A stretch of DNA of 64,000 nucleotides from J027 sp965215855 (GTDB taxonomy: Bacteria > Chloroflexota > Anaerolineae > Aggregatilineales > J027), in the NCBI GenBank assembly GCA_965215855.1, contig CBDCER010000002.1:682001-746000 (forward strand), written 5' to 3'. Under the pieces are notes generated by a model that worked only from the letters and a program-made list of their open reading frames with translations, was not told the DNA's origin and did not search any database. Shown here piece by piece: positions 23,073 through 32,042 of this stretch. The position numbers and the translations under genes are program-made. How positions within the stretch are numbered: position 1 is the first letter of the stretch; every line of letters begins with the position of its first letter.

Positions 23073-25556
23073 ATGATGAGGTTTGACCGTTTTACAGAAC
23101 GTGCCCAGGATGCCGCAGCACGGGCCTATGAAATCTTGCAACGCTACGGCCATAATCAGGTGGATACCGAACATATCCTTCTGGCCCTGCTCGAACAACC
23201 TGAAGGCGTGATTCTGACCATAATGGAGCGCATGAACATCCCCATTGAACCCTTGCGCCAGAAAATTGATGAAGCTCTTAAAGCCACGCCGCGCTCCTCT
23301 GTTTATGGGGGTGGAGCGGGTCAGGTCTTCATTACGCCCAGCGTCAAGCGCATCATTGACCTTGCCAACGAAGAGGCCAACCGCCTCAAAGATGAATACA
23401 TCTCCACTGAACACATCTTCCTGGCAATGTTGACTGAACGTCGCACGGCAGCCTACCGCATCTTGCGCGAGGCAGGAGCCAGCAAAGAGCGCGTGCTGGA
23501 TGTCATCAAGGATATGCGCGGCGGCCAACGCGTCACCGACCCCCAGGCTGAAAGCCGTTATGGTGTTCTGGAGAAATTCTCGCGTGAACTGACCCAACTG
23601 GCCCGCGAAGGTAAGCTCGATCCCGTTATCGGACGCGACGACGAAATCCTGCGCGTTATCCAGATTTTGTGTCGCCGCACCAAAAACAACCCCGTTCTCA
23701 TCGGTGAAGCTGGCGTCGGCAAAACCGCTATTGTTGAAGGGCTGGCCCAGAAAATCGTCAATGCCGACGTACCTGAAATTCTGATGAATCGCCGTGTCGT
23801 GTCCCTCGATTTGGGCGCAATGGTCGCTGGCAGCCGCTTTCGGGGTGAATTCGAGGAGCGCCTCAAGGCCGCCATGGACGAAATCCAGCGCAGTGCTGGC
23901 GAAATTATCCTGTTCATTGACGAACTACATCAAGTCGTTGGTGCGGGTGCGGCCTCTGGCTCATTAGACGCCAGCAACATGATGAAACCGGCTCTTGCTC
24001 GCGGCGAGTTAAACTGCATCGGCGCGACCACCCTCGACGAATATCGTCAGCACATCGAGCGCGACTCAGCCCTAGACCGTCGCTTTGCCCCTGTATTTGT
24101 CGAAGAGCCATCATCCGAAGAAACCATCGAAATGTTGATGGGACTGCGAGATCGTTATGAAGCCCATCATAACATCACCTTTTCTGACCAAGCCTTAGTC
24201 GCTGCCGTCAAACTCAGCCAACGCTATGTCACAGACCGTCGTTTGCCGGATAAAGCCATTGACCTGATTGACGAGGCCGCTTCTCGGCTGCGCGTAGCCC
24301 TCTATTCTATGCCACCCGAACTCAAAGAAATGAAAAAAGAGATCGAGCGTCTCAACACTGAGATGGAACACAGTGCGCTCTCACAGGATTATGAGCAGGC
24401 TGCCAACCTGAAAATGCAATTAGCCCGTGTTCAAGACGACTACGAAGGCATGGTCGATTCCTGGCAGCAGGAAAACACCCTAGATGAAATCGTTGATGAC
24501 GATGATATTGCCGCAGTGTTGGCCCAATGGACCGGTATCCCTGTCAACCAAATGTTGGAAACTGAGGCTGAAAAACTTCTGCGGATGGAAGATGAACTCC
24601 ACAAGCGCATTATTGGGCAAAATGAGGCAGTTGTCGCCATCTCCGATGCCATCAGGCGCGCTCGTTCCGGTCTCAAAGATCCACGTCGGCCCATCGGCTC
24701 CTTCATTTTCCTCGGCAGCAGTGGCGTCGGCAAAACCGAACTCGCCAAAGCCCTAGCCGAGTTCATGTTCGACGATGAAGATGCACTCGTTCGCATCGAC
24801 ATGAGCGAATATCGCGAGCAACACACCGTCAGCCGTCTGTTTGGTGCGCCACCTGGTTATGTTGGCTATGAAGAAGGCGGCCAACTGACAGAAGCCGTCC
24901 GCCGTCGTCCCTATCGTGTTGTTCTCTTTGATGAAATCGAGAAGGCTCACCCCGATGTGTGGAATGCTCTTCTCCAGATTCTCGAAGATGGTCGTCTGAC
25001 CGATGGGCAGGGTCGCGTGGTTGATTTTCGCAACACCGTGATTATCATGACCAGCAATCTCGGCACACAATTTGCCAACCGTGCCGGAGCATTAGGCTTT
25101 ATCACACCCGGCGACGAGCAAGCCATCGCCGATCACAAGCGCATAGAGAAAGCCATGCGCGAGACTTTCCGCCCTGAATTCCTCAATCGTATTGACGAAA
25201 TTATCATCTTCAGTCCACTCAGCCAGGAAGATGTTACGTATATCGTTGATCTGCAAATGAAGAGCATCGCCGAGCGCCTGGCCGAACAAGGGCTATCCAT
25301 ATCATTGACCGACAGCGCCCGCGACTGGTTGGCAAGAATCGGCTACGACCCACAGTTCGGCGCTCGTCCGCTGCGTCGTGCCTTGCAGCATTATGTGGAA
25401 AGCCCCCTCAGTGTGCGCTTACTCAAAGGCGAATTCAATGCTGGTGAACTTGTCGAGATCGACAGCGACGACGACGAACTCATCTTTACCCGCCATACCA
25501 GTTATATCGTCAACAACGACGAACCTGCCGAAGCCGACTACGACATGATGAGCTAG
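23073..25556 (+). CDS. clpC: ATP-dependent Clp protease ATP-binding subunit ClpC
   Basis: About 827 residues from the ATG at 23073 (AGGTGG eight bases upstream). Two Clp_N repeats (about 1-145); AAA+ domain 1 with Walker A GEAGVGKT and Walker B ILFIDELHQ; a UVR-like middle segment (DYEQAANLKMQLARVQ), the ClpC hallmark; AAA+ domain 2 with GSSGVGKTELAKAL and VVLFDEIEKAHPDV; and the D2-small domain (FGARPLRRALQHYVESPLS). It unfolds substrates and passes them to ClpP, which is not in this window. Full length for the family. Confidence 0.95.
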   Translation: MMRFDRFTERAQDAAARAYEILQRYGHNQVDTEHILLALLEQPEGVILTIMERMNIPIEPLRQKIDEALKATPRSSVYGGGAGQVFITPSVKRIIDLANEEANRLKDEYISTEHIFLAMLTERRTAAYRILREAGASKERVLDVIKDMRGGQRVTDPQAESRYGVLEKFSRELTQLAREGKLDPVIGRDDEILRVIQILCRRTKNNPVLIGEAGVGKTAIVEGLAQKIVNADVPEILMNRRVVSLDLGAMVAGSRFRGEFEERLKAAMDEIQRSAGEIILFIDELHQVVGAGAASGSLDASNMMKPALARGELNCIGATTLDEYRQHIERDSALDRRFAPVFVEEPSSEETIEMLMGLRDRYEAHHNITFSDQALVAAVKLSQRYVTDRRLPDKAIDLIDEAASRLRVALYSMPPELKEMKKEIERLNTEMEHSALSQDYEQAANLKMQLARVQDDYEGMVDSWQQENTLDEIVDDDDIAAVLAQWTGIPVNQMLETEAEKLLRMEDELHKRIIGQNEAVVAISDAIRRARSGLKDPRRPIGSFIFLGSSGVGKTELAKALAEFMFDDEDALVRIDMSEYREQHTVSRLFGAPPGYVGYEEGGQLTEAVRRRPYRVVLFDEIEKAHPDVWNALLQILEDGRLTDGQGRVVDFRNTVIIMTSNLGTQFANRAGALGFITPGDEQAIADHKRIEKAMRETFRPEFLNRIDEIIIFSPLSQEDVTYIVDLQMKSIAERLAEQGLSISLTDSARDWLARIGYDPQFGARPLRRALQHYVESPLSVRLLKGEFNAGELVEIDSDDDELIFTRHTSYIVNNDEPAEADYDMMS

Positions 25557-25622
25557 TCACACCTCAGCCCACAACATATGAGGAATCCCTCATTTTTCCG
25601 GCAAAGGATGGCACACAACAAG

Positions 25623-25667
25623 AAAGACCTCGGATTAGACTGAATGGTAGTCGAAAAGAGGTCTTTT
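25623..25667 (+). terminator. Intrinsic terminator of clpC
   Basis: AAAGACCTC (25623-25631) pairs with GAGGTCTTT (25658-25666), with an inner GACT/AGTC helix, ending in a short T-run. It lies 66 bases after the clpC stop. Confidence 0.65.
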
Positions 25668-25803
25668 GATGTAACATTATGCCAAAAAACAGAAGATTCC
25701 ATAATTGTTACAATTGGTATCCAACCCGATTTGCTATTTTGCAAAATGTCGGAGAAAACAACGATATACCTGCATTCAATCATGAGACAAAAGATAGGTT
25801 TTG

Positions 25804-26337
25804 ATGCAACGAAAAACAGAATCGGTAACAATGTGGTTTGATGCTCGGATTGTCATGCGGCAATCCCCCATACATGGAACTGGAGTTTTTGTAACTGATG
25901 TGATTCATGCGGGGGAACAACTAATGCGAATATCCGGTGGTGTTGTCTACACCCTGGAAGACTGGAGATCCGGTAAAGTACAGCTTGATGGCACAAAATA
26001 TAATGAAGAAAAACTCGATGATGATCTCTTTGTTGCCGTACCAAAAGCAACGTTTTATTACGTCAATCATTCGTGCGACCCCAATATGTGGGGAGATCAC
26101 ATAGCACGGCGAGATATTTATCCGGGCGAGGAGATCACCACTGATTTCGCTCTTTTCCAATCATTTCCTTCTTACCTCCTTGAACCATGTTTGTGTGGGT
26201 CATCACTGTGCCGGGGACGGATAACCGGGAATGACTGGAAACTTCCTGAACTGCAACACCGCTATCAAGAACGATTTACTCCTTACATTCAGCGGTTAAT
26301 ACAACAAACGGGTAATGCAAACCCTGGCATCACATGA
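25804..26337 (+). CDS. SET-domain protein (lysine methyltransferase-like)
   Basis: About 177 residues. The SET fold is readable as SPIHGTGVFVTDVIHAGEQL (about 22-41), FYYVNHSCDPNMWG (about 85-98, the NHS pseudoknot motif) and GEEITTDF, followed by a post-SET zinc cluster CLCGSSLCRG (about 130-139). The SAM-binding and catalytic layout is therefore complete. The start at 25804 has AGG at short spacing; 25831 is the alternative. AT-richer than its neighbours and in its own transcription unit, so horizontal transfer is plausible. Target protein unknown. Confidence 0.82.
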   Translation: MQRKTESVTMWFDARIVMRQSPIHGTGVFVTDVIHAGEQLMRISGGVVYTLEDWRSGKVQLDGTKYNEEKLDDDLFVAVPKATFYYVNHSCDPNMWGDHIARRDIYPGEEITTDFALFQSFPSYLLEPCLCGSSLCRGRITGNDWKLPELQHRYQERFTPYIQRLIQQTGNANPGIT

Positions 26338-26442
26338 ATGCTAATTGAACATTGTCGGGCGTAGGCCAGCGTCAATCGGGAAAGACCCTAAAATTGTCAG
26401 TCATCCGTAGGGAGTAGTTGTCCTCTCCACTATATGTGCTTA

Positions 26443-26469
26443 CTTCTTACATATTTCCGACGTAAGAAG
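26443..26469. other. Intergenic hairpin
   Basis: CTTCTTAC, an 11-base loop, GTAAGAAG: a perfect 8-bp stem between the SET gene and the small Cys-rich gene, without a T-run. Function undetermined. Confidence 0.35.
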
Positions 26470-26560
26470 GAATCTCGCGGTTACGTCAAATTTTCAGTAT
26501 AGTTAGCAATGCGTCCGGCATCACACAAAAACAGGGTTTTTAATGTGCGAGTGAAAAACA

Positions 26561-26824
26561 ATGTCCGAAAAAGATCAACTCAAAGCTCTCATCGACTGCC
26601 TGGCAAGTACCCAGGATGAAGAAGCTGATTGCATGGAATTCGACCTGGAAGCCGACTGTCTGGCCGAATGGCTAGCGGCTGGTGCGCCACCAGAATCCGT
26701 GATTAAACCAGCTATTAAGGCTCATCTACAACACAGCCCCGACTGCAATGAGGAGTTCGAGGCATTAATCGCCATCCTCAAAGCCGAAAACGCGGGTGAA
26801 TTAGATTTATTGGATGACGAGTAG
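26561..26824 (+). CDS. Small acidic Cys-containing protein (zinc-finger-like)
   Basis: 87 residues, strongly acidic. Cysteines fall in IDCL, EADC (twice) and HSPDC; the segment IKAHLQHSPDCNEEFEALIA resembles the helix of anti-sigma zf-HC2 proteins (H-x3-C), although only the HxxxC half is clear. It lies 92 bases before trxB on the same strand, so a redox-responsive role is possible. No membrane segment and no sigma factor gene nearby. Confidence 0.55.
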   Translation: MSEKDQLKALIDCLASTQDEEADCMEFDLEADCLAEWLAAGAPPESVIKPAIKAHLQHSPDCNEEFEALIAILKAENAGELDLLDDE

Positions 26825-26916
26825 GCAACAAATACTGAATACTATTAGACTTATTTATACACGGTTGTTTCACTATTCTTTTCGCAAATCCAAATCATAC
26901 GAGGTGTACGTTACCC

Positions 26917-27879
26917 ATGCAACACGAGAAAGTTATCATCATTGGTTCCGGTCCGGCGGGTCTCACAGCAGCACTCTACACCGCCCGCGCCAAACTCAAT
27001 CCCCTGGTATTCGTTGGCCCTCAATTGGGCGGTCAAGTTGCCATCACCCACGAAGTCGAGAACTATCCCGGCTTCCCTGAAGGATTGGGCGGCCCTGAAC
27101 TGGTCGAGCGGATGCGTGCCCAGGCCGAACGCTTTGGCACACGCTACGAATATAGCTCTATTGTCGAGGTCGATTTCACGAAGGGCCGTCCCTTCACCTT
27201 AAAAGATGAAAGCGGCAAAGAATACACTGCTGATTCCGTGATCGTGACCTCTGGCGCAACGCCCCGCAAGCTGGAAATACCGGGCGAGGAAGCATTTATC
27301 GGGCGTGGCGTCAGTTATTGCGGCACATGCGACGGTTTCTTTTTCCGTGGCAAAGACATTGTGGTGGTTGGTGGCGGTGATAGCGCCCTGGAAGAAGGCC
27401 TGTTTCTAACCCGTTTCGCCAACAAGGTCGAGGTTATTCACCGCCGCGACGAGCTACGCGCTGGCCCCCACCTACAACAGCGTGCCTTCAACAACGAGAA
27501 AGTATCCTTCGTCTGGGATACCGTCGTTGATGAAATCGCTGGCGATGGGGCCGTTGACCACATCCAACTCCGCAATGTCAAGACTGGCGAAACCTGGGAT
27601 CATCCCACCGAAGGTGTGTTCATCTTTATCGGGCACAACCCCAACAATAGTGTGTATGAAGGCCAACTCGACATGGATGACGAAGGCTATGTGATCACTG
27701 ATAATCTGATGCGAACCAACATCGAGGGTGTTTTCGCGGCAGGCGAAATTCAAGACTCCATCTACCGCCAGGTTGCCACATCGGTCGGTCAGGGAACCGC
27801 CGCTGCCATGTCACTTGAACGCTGGCTTTCGGAAGTTGAAGCCGAGCAGCAACCCGAACTTGATAGGCCAACTGCCTAA
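26917..27879 (+). CDS. trxB: Thioredoxin-disulfide reductase
   Basis: 320 residues, the usual length. FAD-binding IIIGSGPAGLTAALYTARA (about 7-25), redox-active CGTC in SYCGTCDGFFF (family norm is CATC), NAD(P)-binding VVVGGGDSALEEGLFL (about 148-163) and the C-terminal FAD motif GVFAAGEIQDS (about 271-281; usual form GDV/C). It moves electrons from NADPH via FAD and its disulfide to thioredoxin. E replaces D in the usual AAGD, a mild change. Followed by a terminator. Confidence 0.93.
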   Translation: MQHEKVIIIGSGPAGLTAALYTARAKLNPLVFVGPQLGGQVAITHEVENYPGFPEGLGGPELVERMRAQAERFGTRYEYSSIVEVDFTKGRPFTLKDESGKEYTADSVIVTSGATPRKLEIPGEEAFIGRGVSYCGTCDGFFFRGKDIVVVGGGDSALEEGLFLTRFANKVEVIHRRDELRAGPHLQQRAFNNEKVSFVWDTVVDEIAGDGAVDHIQLRNVKTGETWDHPTEGVFIFIGHNPNNSVYEGQLDMDDEGYVITDNLMRTNIEGVFAAGEIQDSIYRQVATSVGQGTAAAMSLERWLSEVEAEQQPELDRPTA

Positions 27880-27906
27880 GAAAAACAATCCCTCACTCAA
27901 TTGAAA

Positions 27907-27943
27907 AAATCCCTCGCCGCGCTGGCCGGGGGATTTGTTTTTT
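27907..27943 (+). terminator. Intrinsic terminator of trxB
   Basis: AAATCCC...GGGATTT with an inner GCC/GGC helix, then six T. It begins 28 bases after the trxB stop. Confidence 0.75.
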
Positions 27944-28295
27944 CTGCATGATCAGAAGCATGAAAATTATGAACAACCGCTTGTACTAAAATCGAGATCA
28001 ACTGCCTTTCACTGGGACATTCACACACACGGTAGTGCCCTTTATCACAATTTGACATTACATACATCACTACTTTTGCGTTGTATAATGATTTTGTAGC
28101 CAGATGATTCTGTGTTTCTGGATTACTTTCACACCGAGGGTGGCGTGTTGTGCCCCTACATCATGTTTTTGTCATACGGATCTCACTGAAATGACTATAT
28201 CCCGCACAGCACTATTCTCTACCGGCTTTTAATAGTCTCAAAGGGTTTTGTAGCTTACAGCTTGGCCTCGTATAGGAGATTAGGAGATCAATAAA
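27944..28295 (+). other. Long AT-rich intergenic region
   Basis: No gene seen. TTGACA (near 28053) and TATAAT (near 28085) are 26 bases apart, too far to form one promoter, although the TATAAT may still be a -10 element for the next gene. An AGGAG lies a few bases before the ATG at 28296. Confidence 0.4.
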
Positions 28296-28694
28296 ATGAT
28301 GTCAAGAAGACACCTTGCAATAATAGTTAGTGGCTGTCTCATCCTAGTTGTCATTCTAGTAGTAACTTTGACAAGCTTGAATGACCACACACCTGCACAT
28401 GCAGACACCAATGCCAGCCCGTCTTATGATTGGCATACCTGTAATCCTACAGAAGTGGCTACCTTCACTAACCGTATACATGTCCATTGTTCGGTAGGCG
28501 TTGGTGATATTGACTTTTTCGCCGCCCCAACTAATTCCGAACATGTTGATCGCTATTTATCAATCATTATGTTCGCTATAGAGAGAAATACAGAGCTTTT
28601 TGTTGCATACGACATCTCAGATCTCAGTGGATCCTCTTTTGGCTGTCGGAACGACGATTGTCGAGCAATTCACGGCCTCATTGCACCCAAATAG
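28296..28694 (+). CDS. Small secreted hypothetical protein
   Basis: 132 residues with a clear Sec-type signal or anchor (MSRRHLAIIVSGCLILVVIL, to about 30) and a mature domain with four cysteines (HTCN, VHCSV, FGCRNDDC), suggesting two disulfides. AT-richer than its neighbours. A good AGGAG precedes the ATG. Not recognised. Confidence 0.6.
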   Translation: MMSRRHLAIIVSGCLILVVILVVTLTSLNDHTPAHADTNASPSYDWHTCNPTEVATFTNRIHVHCSVGVGDIDFFAAPTNSEHVDRYLSIIMFAIERNTELFVAYDISDLSGSSFGCRNDDCRAIHGLIAPK

Positions 28695-28708
28695 TGGAAA
28701 TTGTAGCT

Positions 28709-28745
28709 CGACTCTGTACAACATGCCTAAATATGTACAGAGTCG
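28709..28745. terminator. Bidirectional terminator between convergent genes
   Basis: A perfect 11-bp stem CGACTCTGTAC/GTACAGAGTCG with a 15-base loop, between the secreted hypothetical and the convergent MBL gene. No strong T-run, so it may need assistance. Confidence 0.55.
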
Positions 28746-28747
28746 GG

Positions 28748-29638
28748 CTAATCATTGCCGCCGGGGATAGGTGTATCCTCCAGCTCAATGCGCCCAAATT
28801 CATGCTCGCGGAATTCGTTATAGATGAATTGCAACCCGGTACGAACACGTTGTTGCACCTCCGCCAGTTCATATTCTAACGGTGGCGGAAACAGCGTCAA
28901 CAATTCATGCACAATCTTCGAGGTTTCCGACAATGGACGGCGCATCTCAAACAAATCCCGCATCCGATCTCGTGCTAACTGCAAATATTGTTGTATGGGT
29001 TCAATCTGCGATCTATCGACCACATCTCCGCCCCGCCCTGGTACAATCGTCACTGCTTTCAAATCATCCTGTAAATACCGCAGTCCTTCCAGCCACTCCT
29101 TAGAATAAGGCCCATTCAAATACGGCGGCGTCTCTACCACTACCGAGTCGCCAGTAAATAGCACGTCCTGACACCGTACCCAGATAGATCCGTGCATAGG
29201 GCCAGGTTGGTGTTCTAGAATAATGGCTGTCTTCCCGAAATGCAGTCGCATTGTTTTGGTGAAAGATATTGTTGGCTTCAATATTTTGCCAGAAAGCAAA
29301 GCTGTTTGTTCTGTCGGGTTACTGCTCAACATATTGGCAATCGTACTCACATACGATCCCGACAAATTGGAGACAAACTTACGAGTCGAAACATGCGCGA
29401 TCAACAATTCTGGTTTGAACCACGATGCCCCTAACATCCGATCTCGGTGCGAATCCAGCATAATCACGGCCCGGATCGGAATATCGGCAAAATCCCGCAA
29501 CATCTCCTGCCACCGCCGTGCATCATTCGGGAACGGTGGTGCATCAATCAGCACAAATCCTTCGTCGGTTTGCACTGCTCCTATCGTCATCCCCCGCAAT
29601 GTAGCTTCGACAAAGATGCCGTCTGCGATTTCGCGCAC
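28748..29638 (-). CDS. MBL-fold protein with degenerate metal site
   Basis: 296 residues. The fold is readable: ADGIFVEATLRGMTIGAVQT, DEGFVLIDAP, VLFTGDSVVV and AVTIVPGRGGDVV. The usual HxHxDH appears as DSHRDR, so the first and last His are lost; His in PGPMHGS and Asp in FTGDS remain; the late GHG is GRG. A dinuclear zinc site therefore looks incomplete and the protein may be a non-hydrolytic or mononuclear member. It starts three bases after the AlaX-like gene, so they are co-transcribed. Confidence 0.72.
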   Translation of the reverse strand: MREIADGIFVEATLRGMTIGAVQTDEGFVLIDAPPFPNDARRWQEMLRDFADIPIRAVIMLDSHRDRMLGASWFKPELLIAHVSTRKFVSNLSGSYVSTIANMLSSNPTEQTALLSGKILKPTISFTKTMRLHFGKTAIILEHQPGPMHGSIWVRCQDVLFTGDSVVVETPPYLNGPYSKEWLEGLRYLQDDLKAVTIVPGRGGDVVDRSQIEPIQQYLQLARDRMRDLFEMRRPLSETSKIVHELLTLFPPPLEYELAEVQQRVRTGLQFIYNEFREHEFGRIELEDTPIPGGND

Positions 29639-29641
29639 AGC

Positions 29642-30856
29642 TTATCTACTCCTCAATCCATCCATCATCGACGCCAGCGCCGCTTCTACCTGAGCTTTAG
29701 TGGCCGCCACACCACCACCTTGTGCCATCTCAGGACGGCCACCGCCCCGCTGCGAACCCAATACTGCCAAGCCTGCCTTCAACAGTGACACAACATCCAG
29801 ATCAACATCTGCCGAACGCGCACACACCATATGTGCTGGATCACCATAAATACCCAACATCACCACTGTCTGGGGATTCTGTGTCAACTGGCTGGCAAGT
29901 TGTTGTAGATCACTCGCGTCATAGTCGTCTACAACATGACTGATGACCGTCCAGCCATCCTCCTGTCGAGATGCCTGCCACATATTTGCCCCATGATACC
30001 CAACCAACTCCCGCCGCACTGCCTTGAGCGCACGTTTCAGCGCCTTGTTCTCCTCGCGCATCTTGTCCAACACCACCGGAATCTGGTCATAGCCAGTCGT
30101 CATCTGCGCCGCCAGGTCATTCAACAGGCCATTCTTCTGCCGATAATCTCGCAATGCCCGATCACCGCAGCGAAATTCGACCCGCATATACTTCCCCTTC
30201 AGACGATCAACACGCAAAACCTTTATCACACCAATTTCGCCTGTGAAAGCCACATGAGTTCCACCACAGGCTGTCTGGTCGAAGCCGCCTACATCCACTA
30301 CACGCACTGCGTCAGTCACTTTTTCGGAGATTTTCCGCAATTCTAGAGCTGCCAATTCCTCATCAGTTGGAAACCACGCTCGCACCATCCGATTTTCCGC
30401 CACTATCTGGTTCGCTAGATCCTCAGCCGCATCAACATCCGCCACAGACAAATCAGTGCGATCCAGATCAATTGTCACGCTATTGTCACTCAGATGAAAA
30501 CCGACTGTCTCGGCTTCTGCTACATTTATGAATGCTCGCGTTAATATGTGCTGGCCGGTATGATGACGCATATGGTCAAAGCGGCGGCTCCAATTGATCT
30601 GACCCTGCACCAACCTTCCATCAATCGGTCGCTCGGTCACATGCAACACCAGTCCATTATCATCGCCGACCACGTCCACCACAGGAACATCGTTCAATAA
30701 CCCCACATCATGTGGTTGCCCGCCGCCAGTTGGATAAAATGCGCTCTGTGACAAAGCCACCACCAGACAATCATCGACCTGCGTTTGCTCAATCACCTGT
30801 GCTTCAAATTGCAACAAATACGAATCGTTATAATAAAGTCGTTCAGTTTTGCTCAT
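29642..30856 (-). CDS. AlaX-like alanyl-tRNA editing protein with DHHA1 domain
   Basis: About 404 residues from the ATG at 30856, preceded by GGAAGG; its ATG overlaps the TGA of the methyltransferase gene (ATGA). N-terminal beta-barrel (FYPTGGGQPHD), editing-site zinc ligands in HHTGQHIL and CGGTH, and a C-terminal DHHA1 domain ending GGGRPEMAQGGG. It hydrolyses Ser or Gly wrongly attached to tRNA-Ala. The long form with DHHA1 corresponds to AlaX-L. Confidence 0.88.
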   Translation of the reverse strand: MSKTERLYYNDSYLLQFEAQVIEQTQVDDCLVVALSQSAFYPTGGGQPHDVGLLNDVPVVDVVGDDNGLVLHVTERPIDGRLVQGQINWSRRFDHMRHHTGQHILTRAFINVAEAETVGFHLSDNSVTIDLDRTDLSVADVDAAEDLANQIVAENRMVRAWFPTDEELAALELRKISEKVTDAVRVVDVGGFDQTACGGTHVAFTGEIGVIKVLRVDRLKGKYMRVEFRCGDRALRDYRQKNGLLNDLAAQMTTGYDQIPVVLDKMREENKALKRALKAVRRELVGYHGANMWQASRQEDGWTVISHVVDDYDASDLQQLASQLTQNPQTVVMLGIYGDPAHMVCARSADVDLDVVSLLKAGLAVLGSQRGGGRPEMAQGGGVAATKAQVEAALASMMDGLRSR

Positions 30857-31848
30857 TCTGCCTTCCGTGCTACCAGCGTACAAAATGTCGTCCGTGCCTC
30901 AGTCACTGGCAAACCATCAATACCCGCGCCTAGCAACTCACTTTTGGGCGTCGGCTGGGCGATTGCCACACCCCGGTTCATAACCTCAACTTGCCAAGCT
31001 GCTGTCTCAAATGCGGCTAATACCTGATTCTCAAATACCGCCTGTTCCATCTCAAACTGTCGAATAGCGGCGGTATTGGCCTCATCATCTTCATCATAAA
31101 ACGTTGAAACCGCCAGAAACATTTTGCTGACAATCCGCCATAATTCCGGCAGTACCACGTCCGCTTTGCCAATATTCGGCAACCCGACATAAGTCGTCAA
31201 CGTCGGCACAGTCCCATCCTTAAATGGCATTTGCCGGGCATCTGCCGCCACCAGACTCAGATCGTCGTACAAGCCCCAATGCTGGAAACGCACCCGATTC
31301 CGCCGCAATACACTTGGGCTGAAATCCGTCGCCACCACTGGCGATATTCCACCCTTCAGCAACCGTTCGACCAACGCTCCCCGGCCACTTGCCAGATCAA
31401 CCACCGGCCCGTGTACCTGATCCACTACATAGTTAAATTGCTGCTCAGTCTGAGCCAACACCTCGGCAGTATACAGTCCTGTCATCGCAAAATCCATGAC
31501 AGATTTGGCTTCATCGTAGTCGCCGCGCTCCTCTAGCAACGATCCCCGAAAAAATTGATCCGCCGGATTCAATGCCTCCAGCGGCCCCTTCATCAACTGC
31601 CGTTCCACATCCGGATTCTCGCGCATGAACGTCGCCAGACGGCTATCGACCTGTGCCCAGAGGTCATCGCGGGGCAAATCGGGTGTCAGGAAAATCCCAA
31701 CTCCCTCCCGCACTGGATACACTGCTCCACAATCGCTACACGTCGCCACAGCTTCCACAATCCGACTGCTTTCACGCACTGCAATATTCCAACCCAAATC
31801 ATTGTGACACGCTGGACACGCTAGCATCTCCATCAGATAATCGTGCAT
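30853..31848 (-). CDS. Class I SAM-dependent methyltransferase with Trm112-like zinc ribbon
   Basis: About 331 residues from the ATG at 31848 (GGAG nine bases upstream). The N-terminal Trm112-like ribbon has ACPACHNDL and TCSDCGAVYPVREGV (about 10-55). The Rossmann methyltransferase domain has GPVVDLASGRGALVERLLKG (motif I) and VVATDFSPSVLRRNR. Overlaps the editing gene by ATGA, which hints at RNA or translation-related work. Substrate not assignable. Confidence 0.78.
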   Translation of the reverse strand: MHDYLMEMLACPACHNDLGWNIAVRESSRIVEAVATCSDCGAVYPVREGVGIFLTPDLPRDDLWAQVDSRLATFMRENPDVERQLMKGPLEALNPADQFFRGSLLEERGDYDEAKSVMDFAMTGLYTAEVLAQTEQQFNYVVDQVHGPVVDLASGRGALVERLLKGGISPVVATDFSPSVLRRNRVRFQHWGLYDDLSLVAADARQMPFKDGTVPTLTTYVGLPNIGKADVVLPELWRIVSKMFLAVSTFYDEDDEANTAAIRQFEMEQAVFENQVLAAFETAAWQVEVMNRGVAIAQPTPKSELLGAGIDGLPVTEARTTFCTLVARKAE

Positions 31849-32042
31849 ATCTTTTTTCTCCATGCTCAAAAGGACTTTATCGATCAGCCTGTACCCTTCA
31901 CTTGAAATGATGTGGCTGCTCTTTCCAGTACCTAACAGCTGGTCGAAAGGTTCTCAGCGTATCTATTCTGCCCCCGTCCGGCGCGACGTCGCCCAGACCT
32001 GCGGCCTGACCTCGCCGCGCTTATATCCGATCCCGATGCACA

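Noticed and set aside
28053..28090. TTGACA and TATAAT as a consensus promoter
   Set aside because: The spacing is 26 bases, too long for a sigma70-type promoter.
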